Origin: Collimonas humicola
GTDB lineage: Bacteria; Pseudomonadota; Gammaproteobacteria; Burkholderiales; Burkholderiaceae_D
DNA length: 64,000 nucleotides
Assembly: GCF_018304945.1 (NCBI RefSeq)
Contig: NZ_JAGQEE010000001.1
Span: 682,001 to 746,000, forward strand
Direction: 5' to 3'
Shown here one piece after another: positions 45,104 through 54,092 of this stretch. Within the stretch, counting starts at the first letter, position 1. Each line of letters opens with the position of its first letter. The position numbers were made by a program, and so were the translations under genes. The notes beneath the pieces were generated by a model, which had not been told where the DNA came from, made no database searches, and worked only from the letters and a program-made list of their open reading frames with translations.

Positions 45104-45745
45104 TTACCAGCGCAGCCAGCGCGGACCGAGCCAGGCCCCCGCCAGCGTCGGGATCAGCATGCCGAGCGCATACCATACGCCCCAGAACGGCGGCGCCATT
45201 TCGATGCAATACAAGGTGTAGACCAGCACCGCCTGCGCTCCCGCCAGCAAGCCCGCGCCGGCGCCGGCCAGCCGCAGCCGGGTTGGCGCCAGGCCGCGCA
45301 TTGCCCAGAATACGGCGCAGAAGGTCGGCGCGGACAAGATCACGATGTTCAAGGTGCAGATCCGCCAAGTGCTGCCGAGCACCAGGCCCAGCCGCAGCGC
45401 CGGCGGCGTCGCCAGGAGGAAGCCGGCGGCAGCGCTCCAGAGCGCCAGCAAAGGCAACGCCAGCATCAGCCAGCCGAGCTTGCTGTCCATGCCAGGGCGC
45501 GCCAGGCGGCTGGCGATCAGCAGCGCGGCCAGCAGCACCGCCAGCGGAAATGCCGCTTTCAGCCAGAACAGCGGCGTCGCCAGCATTTGCGGCATGTCGC
45601 TGCGGACGCCGTAAATCGCCAGCAGCAGGGCGGTTGCGCCCAGCAATCCCATGATCAAAGCGATGCCGAAGCGCTTGGCCAGTACATGGGGATCGGCGGG
45701 CTGCACGCCGGTCGCCAGCATGGCGACTAGTTCAGGGGTATTCAT
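45104..45745 (-). CDS. nrsF: NrsF-type (DUF1109) anti-sigma factor, copy 2
   Basis: A 213-residue membrane protein clearly paralogous to the product of 43753-44394: both have [14 protein letters not shown]-type and [16 protein letters not shown]-type blocks and a TWRIC/TWRSC turn. The cysteines differ in part: here CTLNIVILS and LYCIEMAPP. It is the first gene of a probable nrsF2-sigF-nrsF1 run, with GGAG before its ATG and an ECF-type promoter upstream. Two anti-sigma factors for one sigma is unusual. Confidence 0.88.
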   Translation of the reverse strand: MNTPELVAMLATGVQPADPHVLAKRFGIALIMGLLGATALLLAIYGVRSDMPQMLATPLFWLKAAFPLAVLLAALLIASRLARPGMDSKLGWLMLALPLLALWSAAAGFLLATPPALRLGLVLGSTWRICTLNIVILSAPTFCAVFWAMRGLAPTRLRLAGAGAGLLAGAQAVLVYTLYCIEMAPPFWGVWYALGMLIPTLAGAWLGPRWLRW

Positions 45746-45789
45746 GGTGTTTCTCCAGACAGGCTTGCGCGGGCGCGCATGGATAGTTA

Positions 45790-45816
45790 TTCGTCGCAGC
45801 CGTGCCTTTGGTTACA
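45790..45816 (-). promoter_or_regulatory. ECF-type promoter toward nrsF2
   Basis: On the minus strand TGTAACC (45816-45810) is followed by 16 bases and CGAA (45793-45790). This is the -35/-10 arrangement of ECF promoters and is identical in spacing to the divergent promoter ahead of bufA. Confidence 0.7.
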
Positions 45817-45859
45817 GCGGCCGCAAAAAATATTTTTTTCAATTATTTTTGCTCGCCGC

Positions 45860-45886
45860 TGTAACCGGATGCCGCGCTCTGGCGAA
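45860..45886 (+). promoter_or_regulatory. ECF-type promoter toward bufA
   Basis: TGTAACC (45860-45866), 16 bases, then CGAA (45883-45886), 83 bp upstream of bufA. Its -35 half is part of a 12-bp inverted repeat (45810-45821 and 45855-45866) shared with the divergent promoter, so one sigma factor should drive both directions. Confidence 0.7.
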
Positions 45887-45968
45887 TTACCTGACAGATC
45901 GCTTGCACAACACAGTTTCCAGTGCAAGCGATCGGTTCTTTTACCTCACCTTTTCTGGAGTAGACATC

Positions 45969-46247
45969 ATGAATGCACGTAATCTCGTTACCGCCGCTTT
46001 TACCCTGGCAGCCCTGACTTCCGGCGTCGCCATGGCGCAAGACCACGCCACGCCGGCCAAACCGGCCGTGGAAAAATGCTACGGCGTGTCAGCCGCCGGC
46101 AAGAACGACTGTAAGGCGGGCGAGGGCACCACCTGCGCCGGCACCGCCAAGGTCGATTATCAAGGCAATGCCTGGAAAAACGTCCCGGCCGGCACCTGCA
46201 CCAGCATCAAGACGCCGCATGGCATGGGTTCCCTGACTCCAGCCTGA
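45969..46247 (+). CDS. bufA1: Bufferin precursor (BufA1/DUF2282), periplasmic metallophore
   Basis: A 92-residue precursor with a Sec signal peptide ([19 protein letters not shown]) and the four-cysteine core of BufA1: [14 protein letters not shown] and [16 protein letters not shown], cysteines at 37, 48, 56 and 77. In characterised bufferins core cysteines are turned into 5-thiooxazoles by BufB/BufC and the peptide sequesters copper in the periplasm. It is the first gene of bufA-bufB-bufC-doxX and has an ECF-type promoter. Confidence 0.92.
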   Translation: MNARNLVTAAFTLAALTSGVAMAQDHATPAKPAVEKCYGVSAAGKNDCKAGEGTTCAGTAKVDYQGNAWKNVPAGTCTSIKTPHGMGSLTPA

Positions 46248-46268
46248 TGCAGACGCGGCCGGCTCATC

Positions 46269-47117
46269 ATGGACAACCGACTTGGCGCAGGCTTGGGCCT
46301 GAAACCCCAGCACTACGACGATGCGCTGGAGTGCAGCGGGGACGGCCTCTGGTTCGAGGTCCATCCGGAAAACTACATGGTGGCCGGCGGCCCTCGGCTG
46401 GCCTGGCTGGAAGCAATCCGCCAGCGTCATCCGCTGGCCTTGCACGGCGTCTCGCTGTCGCTGGCGGCCGATGCCGCGCCGGATGAGGCGCACTTGCGCA
46501 AGCTGGCGCAGCTGGTGCGGCGTTTCCAGCCGGCGCTGGTGTCGGAGCATCTGGCGTGGTCGGCATGGAACGGCAATTACTATCCCGACCTGCTGCCGGC
46601 GCCGCGCACCGGCGAAGCACTGCTGCGCATCGCCGCCAATATTGCGCGCACCCAGGATGCCCTGGGTTGCCGCATCGCTGTAGAAAACCCTACCCATTAC
46701 CTGCGCATGGAACAGCATGCCTGGAGCGAAGTCGATTTCCTGACCGAGCTGACGCGCCGCACAGGCTGTGGCTTGCTGACCGACGTCAACAATATTTTCA
46801 TCAGCGCCCACAATCTGCAGTTCGATGCCGCTGCCTATATCGACAGCCTGCCGGCTGCCGCCATCATGGAAATTCACTTGGCCGGCTACAGCGCGGATGC
46901 CGATATCGGCGCGGCTTTGCTGATCGATTCGCACGATTCCCCGGTAGCGCCGGCGGTATGGGAGCTGTACCGCCGCCTGGTCGAGCGCATCGGCGCGCGT
47001 CCCACGCTGATTGAGCGGGATGACCGCTTACCTGATTTCAGCGTCCTGCTGGCCGAGCGCGGGCAGGCGCAAGACATCCTCGATCTGCAAGGAGCATCGC
47101 ATGAACGCGCTGCTTAA
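46269..47117 (+). CDS. bufB: MNIO-family oxidase BufB (DUF692)
   Basis: A 282-residue TIM-barrel multinuclear non-haem iron oxidase: [57 protein letters not shown] and [11 protein letters not shown], with histidines, Asp and Asn placed as iron ligands in the family; the end holds AGYSADADI and DSHDSPV. With BufC it modifies BufA cysteines. Starts 21 bp after bufA and overlaps bufC by 17 bp. Confidence 0.93.
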   Translation: MDNRLGAGLGLKPQHYDDALECSGDGLWFEVHPENYMVAGGPRLAWLEAIRQRHPLALHGVSLSLAADAAPDEAHLRKLAQLVRRFQPALVSEHLAWSAWNGNYYPDLLPAPRTGEALLRIAANIARTQDALGCRIAVENPTHYLRMEQHAWSEVDFLTELTRRTGCGLLTDVNNIFISAHNLQFDAAAYIDSLPAAAIMEIHLAGYSADADIGAALLIDSHDSPVAPAVWELYRRLVERIGARPTLIERDDRLPDFSVLLAERGQAQDILDLQGASHERAA

Positions 47118-47853
47118 GCAGTTCCAGGATGATTTTATCCGCGCCTTGTATGGCGAAGGAGATGCAAGCCCGCACCTGGCGGCATTGAGCGCGCAACCCG
47201 GCTTTGCGGTCTACCGGAATACGGTGATCAAGGGCTGCATCGATACCTTGGCGGCAAATTTCCTGACCGTACAGCGGCTGGTAGGCGAGCAATGGTTTCG
47301 GTCCGCCGCGCTGCTGTATGTGCGGGCGACGCCGCCGCGCGCCGTCAGCATGATGGAGTACGGCGCGGATTTCCCGCAGTTCCTAGAGCAATTTCCACCG
47401 GCGGCGGAGCTGCCTTATCTGGCCGGCGTCGCCCGGCTGGACCGATTCTGGATTGAATCTCATGCCGCATCGGATGACAGCCGGCTCGACGCCGCGGTGC
47501 TTAGCGCCCTGGCGCCGCAAGCATTGGCGCAGACCGTCCTGCGGCCTCGGGCCAGCACGCGCTGGCAGTGGTTCGCAGAACATCCGGCTTACACCATCTG
47601 GAGCGTCAACCGGGCGCAGCAAGAGATGCCCGGCGATCTGGCCTGGCAAGCGGAAGGCGCCTTGCTGACGCGCCGTGATGGCGTTGTCTGCTGGCAGCCG
47701 CTGGATTTTTCAGGCTGCGTGCTGCTTGACGCCTGCGCGGCCGGCCTGCCGCTGGAAACTGCCGCCAGCCGCGCCGCGCAAGCGGACCCCGCCCAGGATG
47801 TGGCGCGTACGCTGGCGCACCTGATGACCGCCGGCGCGTTTTCCGCAACATAA
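47101..47853 (+). CDS. bufC: BufC-type partner protein (DUF2063)
   Basis: A 250-residue protein with the DUF2063 N-terminal domain ([53 protein letters not shown]) and a C-terminal helical/beta domain. In bufferin clusters it presents the precursor to the MNIO enzyme. Its ATG at 47101 lies inside the bufB 3' end with AAGGAG upstream, so expression is coupled. Confidence 0.9.
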   Translation: MNALLKQFQDDFIRALYGEGDASPHLAALSAQPGFAVYRNTVIKGCIDTLAANFLTVQRLVGEQWFRSAALLYVRATPPRAVSMMEYGADFPQFLEQFPPAAELPYLAGVARLDRFWIESHAASDDSRLDAAVLSALAPQALAQTVLRPRASTRWQWFAEHPAYTIWSVNRAQQEMPGDLAWQAEGALLTRRDGVVCWQPLDFSGCVLLDACAAGLPLETAASRAAQADPAQDVARTLAHLMTAGAFSAT

Positions 47854-47886
47854 CAACCACTCACTCATTCATCCATGGAGATCACT

Positions 47887-48360
47887 ATGAACACATCCGC
47901 CATCGCCGCCGCTGCAATCCCAACCGGCTGGCGCCACCGCTGGAACAGCATCGCCGACAGACTTTCCGGCCTGGTCAGTCATTCCTTGCTGGCGCTGATC
48001 GCACGCATCGGCATTGCTGCCATGTTTTTCCTGTCGGGACGCACCAAGGTGACGGGGTTCCTGACTTTAACGGAAGGCACTTACTCCCTGTTCCGCGAGG
48101 AATACAAGATTCCGCTGATCCCGCCTGAAATCGCCGCGCATATGGCCGCCTATGCCGAACACCTTTTCCCGCTGCTGCTGGTGCTCGGCCTGTTTACGCG
48201 CTTTGCCGCGCTGGCTCTGCTCGGCATGACGCTGGTGATCGAGGTATTCGTGTATCCGGATGCCTGGCCCATCCATCTGTCTTGGGCCGGATTGCTGCTT
48301 TATCTTGTCGGGCGCGGCGGCGGCGGACTGTCCATGGATAACTGGCTTGGCATCAAATAA
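47887..48360 (+). CDS. DoxX-family inner-membrane protein
   Basis: A 157-residue protein with four hydrophobic helices ([63 protein letters not shown] and [21 protein letters not shown]). DoxX proteins are regular fourth members of bufferin operons; the function is probably in redox or metal handling at the membrane. The start at 47887 is used because GGAG lies just before it; an ATG at 47875 overlaps that site. Confidence 0.88.
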   Translation: MNTSAIAAAAIPTGWRHRWNSIADRLSGLVSHSLLALIARIGIAAMFFLSGRTKVTGFLTLTEGTYSLFREEYKIPLIPPEIAAHMAAYAEHLFPLLLVLGLFTRFAALALLGMTLVIEVFVYPDAWPIHLSWAGLLLYLVGRGGGGLSMDNWLGIK

Positions 48361-48464
48361 ATACCCTGGCGATATTTGCCGGGCAAAGCGCGGTCGATTG
48401 CTGTTCCGGACATATCGCCGATTGCGCGAGGCCGGTTGAGATGCATTTATCTTGGAGATGAACG

Positions 48465-48974
48465 ATGAAATCTACTCGCCGAATTTTTCTGGGCGCCGGC
48501 TTGTTTGCCGGCTTGTCTGTCGGGCTGGGCTCCTTGCTCACAACGACTTCCCGCGTCACCGCCGCCGAAACGCAAGAACATTTCGACGTCGTGCATACGG
48601 ACGCCGAATGGCGTAGTCTGCTGAGCGCCGGCAGTTACGCTGTATTGCGGCAGGAGGCCACGGAACGTCCGTATAGCAGCCCGCTCAATGCACAGCATGG
48701 CGCCGGCGTGTTTACCTGCGCCGGCTGCGCCCGCCCTTTATTTTCTTCCAGAGCCAAGTTCGACAGCCACACCGGCTGGCCCAGTTTCTGGCAGCCGCTG
48801 GAGAACGCTGTACGCACTCGCGAAGACAGTACTTTTGGCATGCGGCGCACAGAAGTCCATTGCCAACGCTGCGGCGGCCATCTCGGCCACGTCTTCGACG
48901 ATGGCCCCAAGCCGACCGGGCTGCGTTATTGCATGAACGGAATCGCGATGAATTTCACCGAATCCGCAACCTGA
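48465..48974 (+). CDS. msrB: Tat-exported methionine-R-sulfoxide reductase
   Basis: A 169-residue MsrB with a twin-arginine signal peptide (KSTRRIFLGAGLFAGL). The zinc cysteines (FTCAGC and CQRCGG) and the catalytic cysteine in GLRYCMNGIAMNF are all present, with the SHTGWPSFW block. It repairs oxidised methionines, here in the periplasm. It follows doxX by about 100 bp, GGAG before the ATG, and fits a copper or oxidative-stress regulon with the bufferin genes. Confidence 0.93.
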   Translation: MKSTRRIFLGAGLFAGLSVGLGSLLTTTSRVTAAETQEHFDVVHTDAEWRSLLSAGSYAVLRQEATERPYSSPLNAQHGAGVFTCAGCARPLFSSRAKFDSHTGWPSFWQPLENAVRTREDSTFGMRRTEVHCQRCGGHLGHVFDDGPKPTGLRYCMNGIAMNFTESAT

Positions 48975-49172
48975 GCAAGGATTTTGATTTTCTTGTCTTG
49001 GGTGCTATCGATAGCTGGAGCGTCAGCAGCTGGCTCAGTGATGGCCCGAAAGGCTTCTTGGATTATTGAATTGAGGGTAGGGGAATTGCCGACCGTATAT
49101 GGTAGCCAGCTGGCGGTAACGACTGAAACCCAGCCAGCTGGAGCGGTTTAGCGTTGAGATTTTGAAGCCGAA

Positions 49173-49292
49173 CTAGATTCTAGTGATCCAGGCATGGATG
49201 ACGGCACCGATCAAAAAAGCGATTGTATGGCTAACCACCAGCCACAGTACAAGCCTGTCGTTGACTGTTGCTTCCGTGTTGCTTGATTCCAT
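49173..49292 (-). CDS. Small single-span membrane protein
   Basis: A 39-codon gene too short for routine calling. The ATG at 49292 has TGGGAGG five bases upstream, and the product is MESSNTEATVNDR followed by a membrane helix LVLWLVVSHTIAFLIGAVI and a short HAWITRI tail. Good ribosome site plus a clean amphipathic/hydrophobic layout support it. Function unknown; it lies just outside the Tn7-like element. Confidence 0.5.
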   Translation of the reverse strand: MESSNTEATVNDRLVLWLVVSHTIAFLIGAVIHAWITRI

Positions 49293-49351
49293 GAAGCCTC
49301 CCAAGGTTGGTTTGCGAATGGGCAATATAGCATTAAAGACACAACGGGTCA

Positions 49352-49435
49352 TTAAGAGGTCCCGAAGTCGCCGGTTTGCATCAGCTTTTCCGAGAGCGCC
49401 CTTAGCTGGGCGTTTTCCTTTTTCAGCTCCAGAAT
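49352..49435 (-). pseudogene. Possible 3' remnant of an IS3-type orfA
   Basis: The minus strand reads ILELKKENAQLRALSEKLM then QTGDFGTS and a TAA, a leucine-zipper-like end seen in IS3-family OrfA proteins. Immediately upstream in this frame is a TAG, so only about 27 codons remain. It lies next to the presumed tip of the Tn7-like element and could be the disrupted target. Evidence is weak. Confidence 0.3.
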
Positions 49436-49518
49436 CTACCGGTGATTATTTTTCTCCCTTGTGAATGGAGGATCACTTACGCAGGGGCACTTGATAAAGG
49501 TAAGCAATTTTGAACGCG

Positions 49519-49694
49519 CTTACCTAAAAGTCGATACGATGGCGATCGACGCCGCCTTCTGCTACGGCGTCTTTCCTTCAGTACACGTCAGCACTTTTAG
49601 GTAAATAACGGTACCCCTAAGGCTCCTGTCACAACGTACAGTTTACCTAAAGTTCCAGACGGCTTGCGCGCAAAAATCGATTTACCTAATAATT
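49519..49694. repeat. Tn7-like transposon end: four TnsB-type binding repeats
   Basis: Four copies of a TTTACCTAAAAGT-like motif: 49519-49531, 49593-49606 (inverted), 49641-49654 and 49680-49694. A weaker fifth, TTACCTTT on the minus strand, lies at about 49497-49505. Tn7-family ends carry such arrays of 20-22 bp transposase-binding sites inside the tip. The array sits on the tnsA side, as in Tn7. The exact tip was not pinned; no matching array was found further right in the window. Confidence 0.7.
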
Positions 49695-50317
49695 CGGCCG
49701 GACTGTGAATGTGATCCGACTACACCGTTCAACTACCCCTCCGGGCAGTTCGTTAATCGCGATGGGCGCTAAGCGAGAAGATCTAGCACGTCGCGCGCAA
49801 CTAACTTCGGCCAAATGTGGTAGGTGCGCCAGCACAATGTTTCCAAGACTGCGAACGTCGTCCGGGGCATGTTGCTCGGCCAGATACACTAGGAACCTGT
49901 CGAACCCCGCTCGAATTCCCATCTGCGCCTCTTAACCGATATGCGCTGATCAAGGTTAATAATATGTTATTTCCTGGCGGCACGGGATAAGCTCTGGAAG
50001 AGGCAAGTCGAATGTAAGGGCTGCCTAATCGTCACGCGATCGCCTTGGTTCGATATGTAGAGCGCGCCACCCTGAGGGCCGCTAGAACCCGTGTCTTGCT
50101 AGCAACTCATTGAACGGACCTGCGCACTCCTCAATCCGAAATTGCAAATTCGCTGCGATGGATTAAATTGTATGGTGCTTGTTCAGAACCTTGACTCTTC
50201 TGCGTCCTGCTAGGAGGAGATATCCATGTAACCTGACGAATAAAAAGAGCTCGTTGCGCCAACAACGAACCCCTTCTTACAACTCATAGATAGCACGGTG
50301 ATTGTGCTCGCATCCTA
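49695..50317. other. Gene-free stretch between transposon end and tnsA
   Basis: No gene is supported in this 600-bp stretch; open frames are short, overlap on both strands and lack ribosome sites. GGAGGAG at about 50213-50219 has no long frame after it. Confidence 0.5.
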
Positions 50318-51070
50318 ATGCATGAGCAAGGTTACTGTGCCCCCGAATTCGGGCGCCACGGCATGGCGCCAATCTTAGATGGATGCGCCATGATCGAGTC
50401 ATCCCGATTCACGCCCAGCTCGGTGGGGCCATCACACCACGTCGACGTCTTCCCAGTCTTGAAGCGCAGACGGCAGCACCGGTCGAACATCTGGTTCTTC
50501 GAATCTCCCAAGAACAACGAGCGCTTGGCAATCACATCCGATCTCGCATTCATGCATCTGGTCTTACTGGAAGGCGATACGAGCGTCGCTCGCTACGTCC
50601 TCACACGACCAGAGGACAAAGTCTGCGAACAGCCTGCGGTAACGATCTACCGGCTCAATGGAGGCATGGAGTGGTGGAGCTTTCGCCGTGCCGGAAGGCC
50701 GCGGCAAGCAGGCGGCATCGGATGCGACGCTGCACTCGCGTTGGCCGCGAGTGCAGCAGGTGCCTCATATATCGTGAAAACCGAGCGAGACCTTGTCGGC
50801 AAGGAGCTCCTGTTCGACAACTGGCTGCACCTGTGCGCCGCGATCACGCGCTGCCGGAGCGAATCGCTGGTGCGGGAGCTGTCCATCGTCACGGACGGCC
50901 TGCGCTCGCAGCGAGAACTTGTCGTAGGTAATCTAACCAGCATCTCTGGTATCGATGTGGCATGCATGTTGGCAGTCATCGCTCAGGCCATCCGGATAGG
51001 GCAGGTGCACACCGACTTGACAAACCGACTCTTTGGAAGTTCATCCATCCTATCGCGGAGCCGATCATGA
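50318..51070 (+). CDS. TnsA-like transposase subunit with degenerate nuclease site
   Basis: A 250-residue protein in the tnsA position of a Tn7-like operon. The stretch IWFFESPKNNERLAITSDLAFMHLVLLEGDTSVARYV resembles the start of the TnsA nuclease fold, and YIVKTERDLVGKELLFDNWLHLCAAI its later part, but the PDF and EVK motifs that hold the metal are not recognisable. It may be a structural TnsA without strand-cutting activity, which would favour replicative transposition. Its stop overlaps the tnsB ATG (ATGA). The start is uncertain; methionines at 50363 and 50390 are alternatives. Confidence 0.6.
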   Translation: MHEQGYCAPEFGRHGMAPILDGCAMIESSRFTPSSVGPSHHVDVFPVLKRRRQHRSNIWFFESPKNNERLAITSDLAFMHLVLLEGDTSVARYVLTRPEDKVCEQPAVTIYRLNGGMEWWSFRRAGRPRQAGGIGCDAALALAASAAGASYIVKTERDLVGKELLFDNWLHLCAAITRCRSESLVRELSIVTDGLRSQRELVVGNLTSISGIDVACMLAVIAQAIRIGQVHTDLTNRLFGSSSILSRSRS

Positions 51071-53052
51071 GCCGCGGAGCACGCCGCACCCCGGTGCCGT
51101 TGCAATACCAGGACCTTACCTTATGGCCGCATCCGGATACATGCGTTTTGAGTCGTCCGCAACTCGACTCCTTTATTAAACGGCGTACCGCCGTGGAGAT
51201 GTATGCCGCCGGCCGCCCATACGACGACATCCGGCAAGCTACCGGCAAGGTCAAGTCCGAGGTAAGGCGGCTGCTCGACCGTTGCGTTGCAATCGCCGAC
51301 GACGGTTTAATCTTCGGATTCCGCGCGCTAACGGCGCACACTCCTGTGAAGGGATACCAGCGCTCCAGTCCCGTACTGCACGCCCCAGGAAGCGGCTCCG
51401 GGGGTTGCAGCGGCGCCATGACCCAGCTTCTCACGCGTTTTCCAGAAGTGGCCTCTCTGTTGCACGACGAATTCTTCAAGCAGGCGCACGGCGGCATGCC
51501 GGAAGCGCGCATCACGATTACGGCCTTACACGACAAATTCAAGGCGGCTCTGCGCGAGCATGGTTTGACAGATATGGACTGGCCTTTTAATACTGCAAAT
51601 TGCGGCTACAAATCGCTCTGGAAGTACTGCACCAGTCTCAGACAGGAAAATGCACAAGCTGCGGCTCCCGCACGTGCAGGCCTGGATGCCGCCAGACGAG
51701 GTGCAATCGGCACGGGCGTGCTGCCGATCCTTCCGGCGCTGCGTCCCTATGGCGCCGTCCAGCTTGATTTTCACAAGGTTGATAGCGCCTCCGTTATCGT
51801 TCTGGAGAACGACCATGGCATCGAATTCGAGATCCCGCTCCCGCGCTGGCATTTCGGTTTAATGGTGGAAGAGCGCTTCGGCGCGGCGCTGGGCTACTGC
51901 GTTGCCCTGGAATTGACACCCAGCGGCGACAGCACGCTTGAGATAGTAAGTAGCGCCCTAGGCATTGACTACGGTAGCTTTGTCGGTGCGATCACGGTTT
52001 CCGCAGGTAAGGTGCTCGTCCACCAACTGATGCCGGAACTGGCACATCAGACGTTTGCCGTGCTCAAGGTCGACAATGGATGGGCCAATGCTGCGCATGA
52101 GGTGGTCAACAACATCATCGACACAGTCGGCTGTGCCGTCAACTTTGGTCCAACGCGCGCATGGTGGCGGCGCGCGCTGATCGAGAGAATTTTCGGCGAG
52201 CTTACACGCCGGGGGTTGCAGCGGCTTCCGTCCACACATGGAAGAGGCCCTGGCGACACGCGCATCAGCGATCCAAATGCCCAGGCTGTGAAGTTCAGGA
52301 TCGGCCTACCGGACTTGGTCCAAGTATTCCAGCGTTGCCTGCGCGAGCATAACTTGGTGGCTTCAGAAGGGCTGCAGTGGACCTCGCCCATACAGTGTCT
52401 GCAATTGGCGCTCGCCAAATCCGCCAGCGGCCTGCATCCGCAGCCGTTGCCGCGATCGGTGCAGACGTACCCGCGCCTGATGATGCATGTCGAAGAGGTA
52501 ACTGTGCTGGGAAGTGTTGCGAAGAACATACGTCCTTATTTCAACCTGGATCGCCACAAGCACACCAATGTTAAGTTGGCCAACTCACCGTGGCTCATCG
52601 GGCGGCAACTGGTCGTCTATGTGGACCGTCGCCTGGCGCGCATTGTGTATGCGTCGGTCAAAGACACTGGCGAGTCATTGGGCCAGATGATTCTATCCGG
52701 ACCGTGGGCCAAGAGCGATTGCTCCTGGCGTGACCGGAAGCTGATGGCGCGTGCAGGCATGACACTGCGCTACCATGCCGAAGGCGAAGATCCGCTCGAA
52801 GCCGTCCGGCAAGAGAAGGTCGAGCAGCTCGCGGCCTTACGACTATTGCGACGTAAGAAATCGTCGCGGACTGCGCTCGAGGTTGCAAAGATCGATATCC
52901 AACGAGGCCGCGTCGCCGCGCTCGCGGCCGACAACCTGCCGCCTGCCGCCCCTGTTTTTCCGACAGCGGCACCTCAGCAGACCACAGCGGTCGATAGATT
53001 TGGCTTCTTGTCCATTCCTTGCATGGGCGCGACTGAGAAAGGAGGGCAATAA
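51067..53052 (+). CDS. tnsB: TnsB/TniA-type DDE transposase
   Basis: A 661-residue transposase with a retroviral-integrase-like catalytic core: Asp234 in VQLDFHKVD, Asp336 in LKVDNGWAN and Glu373 in LIERIFGEL. An N-terminal DNA-binding part (YAAGRPYDDIRQATGKVKSEVRRLLDRC) precedes it and a beta-barrel/Mu-C-type part follows. It should bind the repeats at 49519-49694 and join the 3' ends to target DNA. It overlaps the tnsA-like gene before it (ATGA) and tnsC after it (TAATG). Confidence 0.9.
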   Translation: MSRGARRTPVPLQYQDLTLWPHPDTCVLSRPQLDSFIKRRTAVEMYAAGRPYDDIRQATGKVKSEVRRLLDRCVAIADDGLIFGFRALTAHTPVKGYQRSSPVLHAPGSGSGGCSGAMTQLLTRFPEVASLLHDEFFKQAHGGMPEARITITALHDKFKAALREHGLTDMDWPFNTANCGYKSLWKYCTSLRQENAQAAAPARAGLDAARRGAIGTGVLPILPALRPYGAVQLDFHKVDSASVIVLENDHGIEFEIPLPRWHFGLMVEERFGAALGYCVALELTPSGDSTLEIVSSALGIDYGSFVGAITVSAGKVLVHQLMPELAHQTFAVLKVDNGWANAAHEVVNNIIDTVGCAVNFGPTRAWWRRALIERIFGELTRRGLQRLPSTHGRGPGDTRISDPNAQAVKFRIGLPDLVQVFQRCLREHNLVASEGLQWTSPIQCLQLALAKSASGLHPQPLPRSVQTYPRLMMHVEEVTVLGSVAKNIRPYFNLDRHKHTNVKLANSPWLIGRQLVVYVDRRLARIVYASVKDTGESLGQMILSGPWAKSDCSWRDRKLMARAGMTLRYHAEGEDPLEAVRQEKVEQLAALRLLRRKKSSRTALEVAKIDIQRGRVAALAADNLPPAAPVFPTAAPQQTTAVDRFGFLSIPCMGATEKGGQ

Positions 53053-54092
53053 TGGAACGTTATCAAGAAGCGAGCGGGATGGAGCATGTTGGCGTCCAAC
53101 GGCGGGCACGATCGCCGGACGCCGATGTGCCGTTGCCGGTCGAGGGAGACCCAATCATGTTTCATCCCTTATTCACGGAGACGGTAATGCTGCGGACACC
53201 ATCGATCGACGAAGTATTCCTTGTCGTCAAGCGGGCGGTACTCCTCCGTGAGACCGGGTGTGTATTCCAAGGAGAGAGTGGGATCGGTAAGAGCTTCGCG
53301 GTGGACATGGTGCAGGCCATGCTCCTGCGGCAGTATCCGCGCCTTTGTGTCTTCACGCACGACGCACATAATCACGAAATCCCATCCATCCGGGCGTTCT
53401 TCAAACACTTTCTGAAGAGCGTCGGGCAGAAGAAGGAGCAAAAAGGCGAGACCTACGACTTGCGCACGCGCCTAGTCAACATCCTCGTCGACCAGGCGCG
53501 CATCTCCGGCACCAACCTGATCGTATTGTTCATCGACGAAGCCAACGCAATGCTGCTTTCGGATTTCTTATTCCTGAAGGACGTGTTTAATGATTTGGTA
53601 CGCGAAGGCGTTCAGATGGTGACCATCCTGATGGGGCAGTCGCCGGAGCTCCTGCACGTCATCGACATGCTCCGTACGGAGGGGCGTAATGACCTGGTCG
53701 GGCGCTTCGCTATGCGCGTGCACGCCATCCGTGGCTACAACAGTCTATCGGATTTTCAGGCGATCCTAGGCGGCATCGATCGCTGCCAATACCCGATAGG
53801 TTCAGAAATCTCCTGGACGGCATTCTTTGTGCCAATTGCCTGGAGGCAAGGTTTTCGACTGGAGCAGGAAGCGCAACGCTGCCTCGCCGCGATGCGAGCC
53901 GCTTGCAAGGACGCGTCGAAATTGGCCGAATTTCCCGCTAGGCAGGTTTTTCTAGCCGTCCGGAGCTTCTTAGTCGCTCTGTCTGGAATCGACGGCGCTG
54001 CCATGAAAGTTCCCGAGCAGGCATGGTCCGACGCTGTGCGTTATGCGCTCATTCAAGATGCGGTAGCGCGAATGAAAGCCTCATCGAAATGA
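53052..54092 (+). CDS. tnsC: TnsC/TniB-type AAA+ transposition ATPase
   Basis: A 346-residue AAA+ protein with Walker A GESGIGKS at residues 74-81 and Walker B in LIVLFIDEAN. It is the regulator that links target selection by TniQ to the TnsB transposase. The ATG shares a base with the tnsB stop (TAATG), and its own stop overlaps the tniQ ATG (ATGA); together these show a coupled operon. Confidence 0.9.
   Translation: MERYQEASGMEHVGVQRRARSPDADVPLPVEGDPIMFHPLFTETVMLRTPSIDEVFLVVKRAVLLRETGCVFQGESGIGKSFAVDMVQAMLLRQYPRLCVFTHDAHNHEIPSIRAFFKHFLKSVGQKKEQKGETYDLRTRLVNILVDQARISGTNLIVLFIDEANAMLLSDFLFLKDVFNDLVREGVQMVTILMGQSPELLHVIDMLRTEGRNDLVGRFAMRVHAIRGYNSLSDFQAILGGIDRCQYPIGSEISWTAFFVPIAWRQGFRLEQEAQRCLAAMRAACKDASKLAEFPARQVFLAVRSFLVALSGIDGAAMKVPEQAWSDAVRYALIQDAVARMKASSK

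Noticed and set aside
49183-49464. 93-codon plus-strand frame near the transposon tip
   Set aside because: No ribosome site and odd composition; it overlaps the better-supported 39-residue membrane protein on the other strand.
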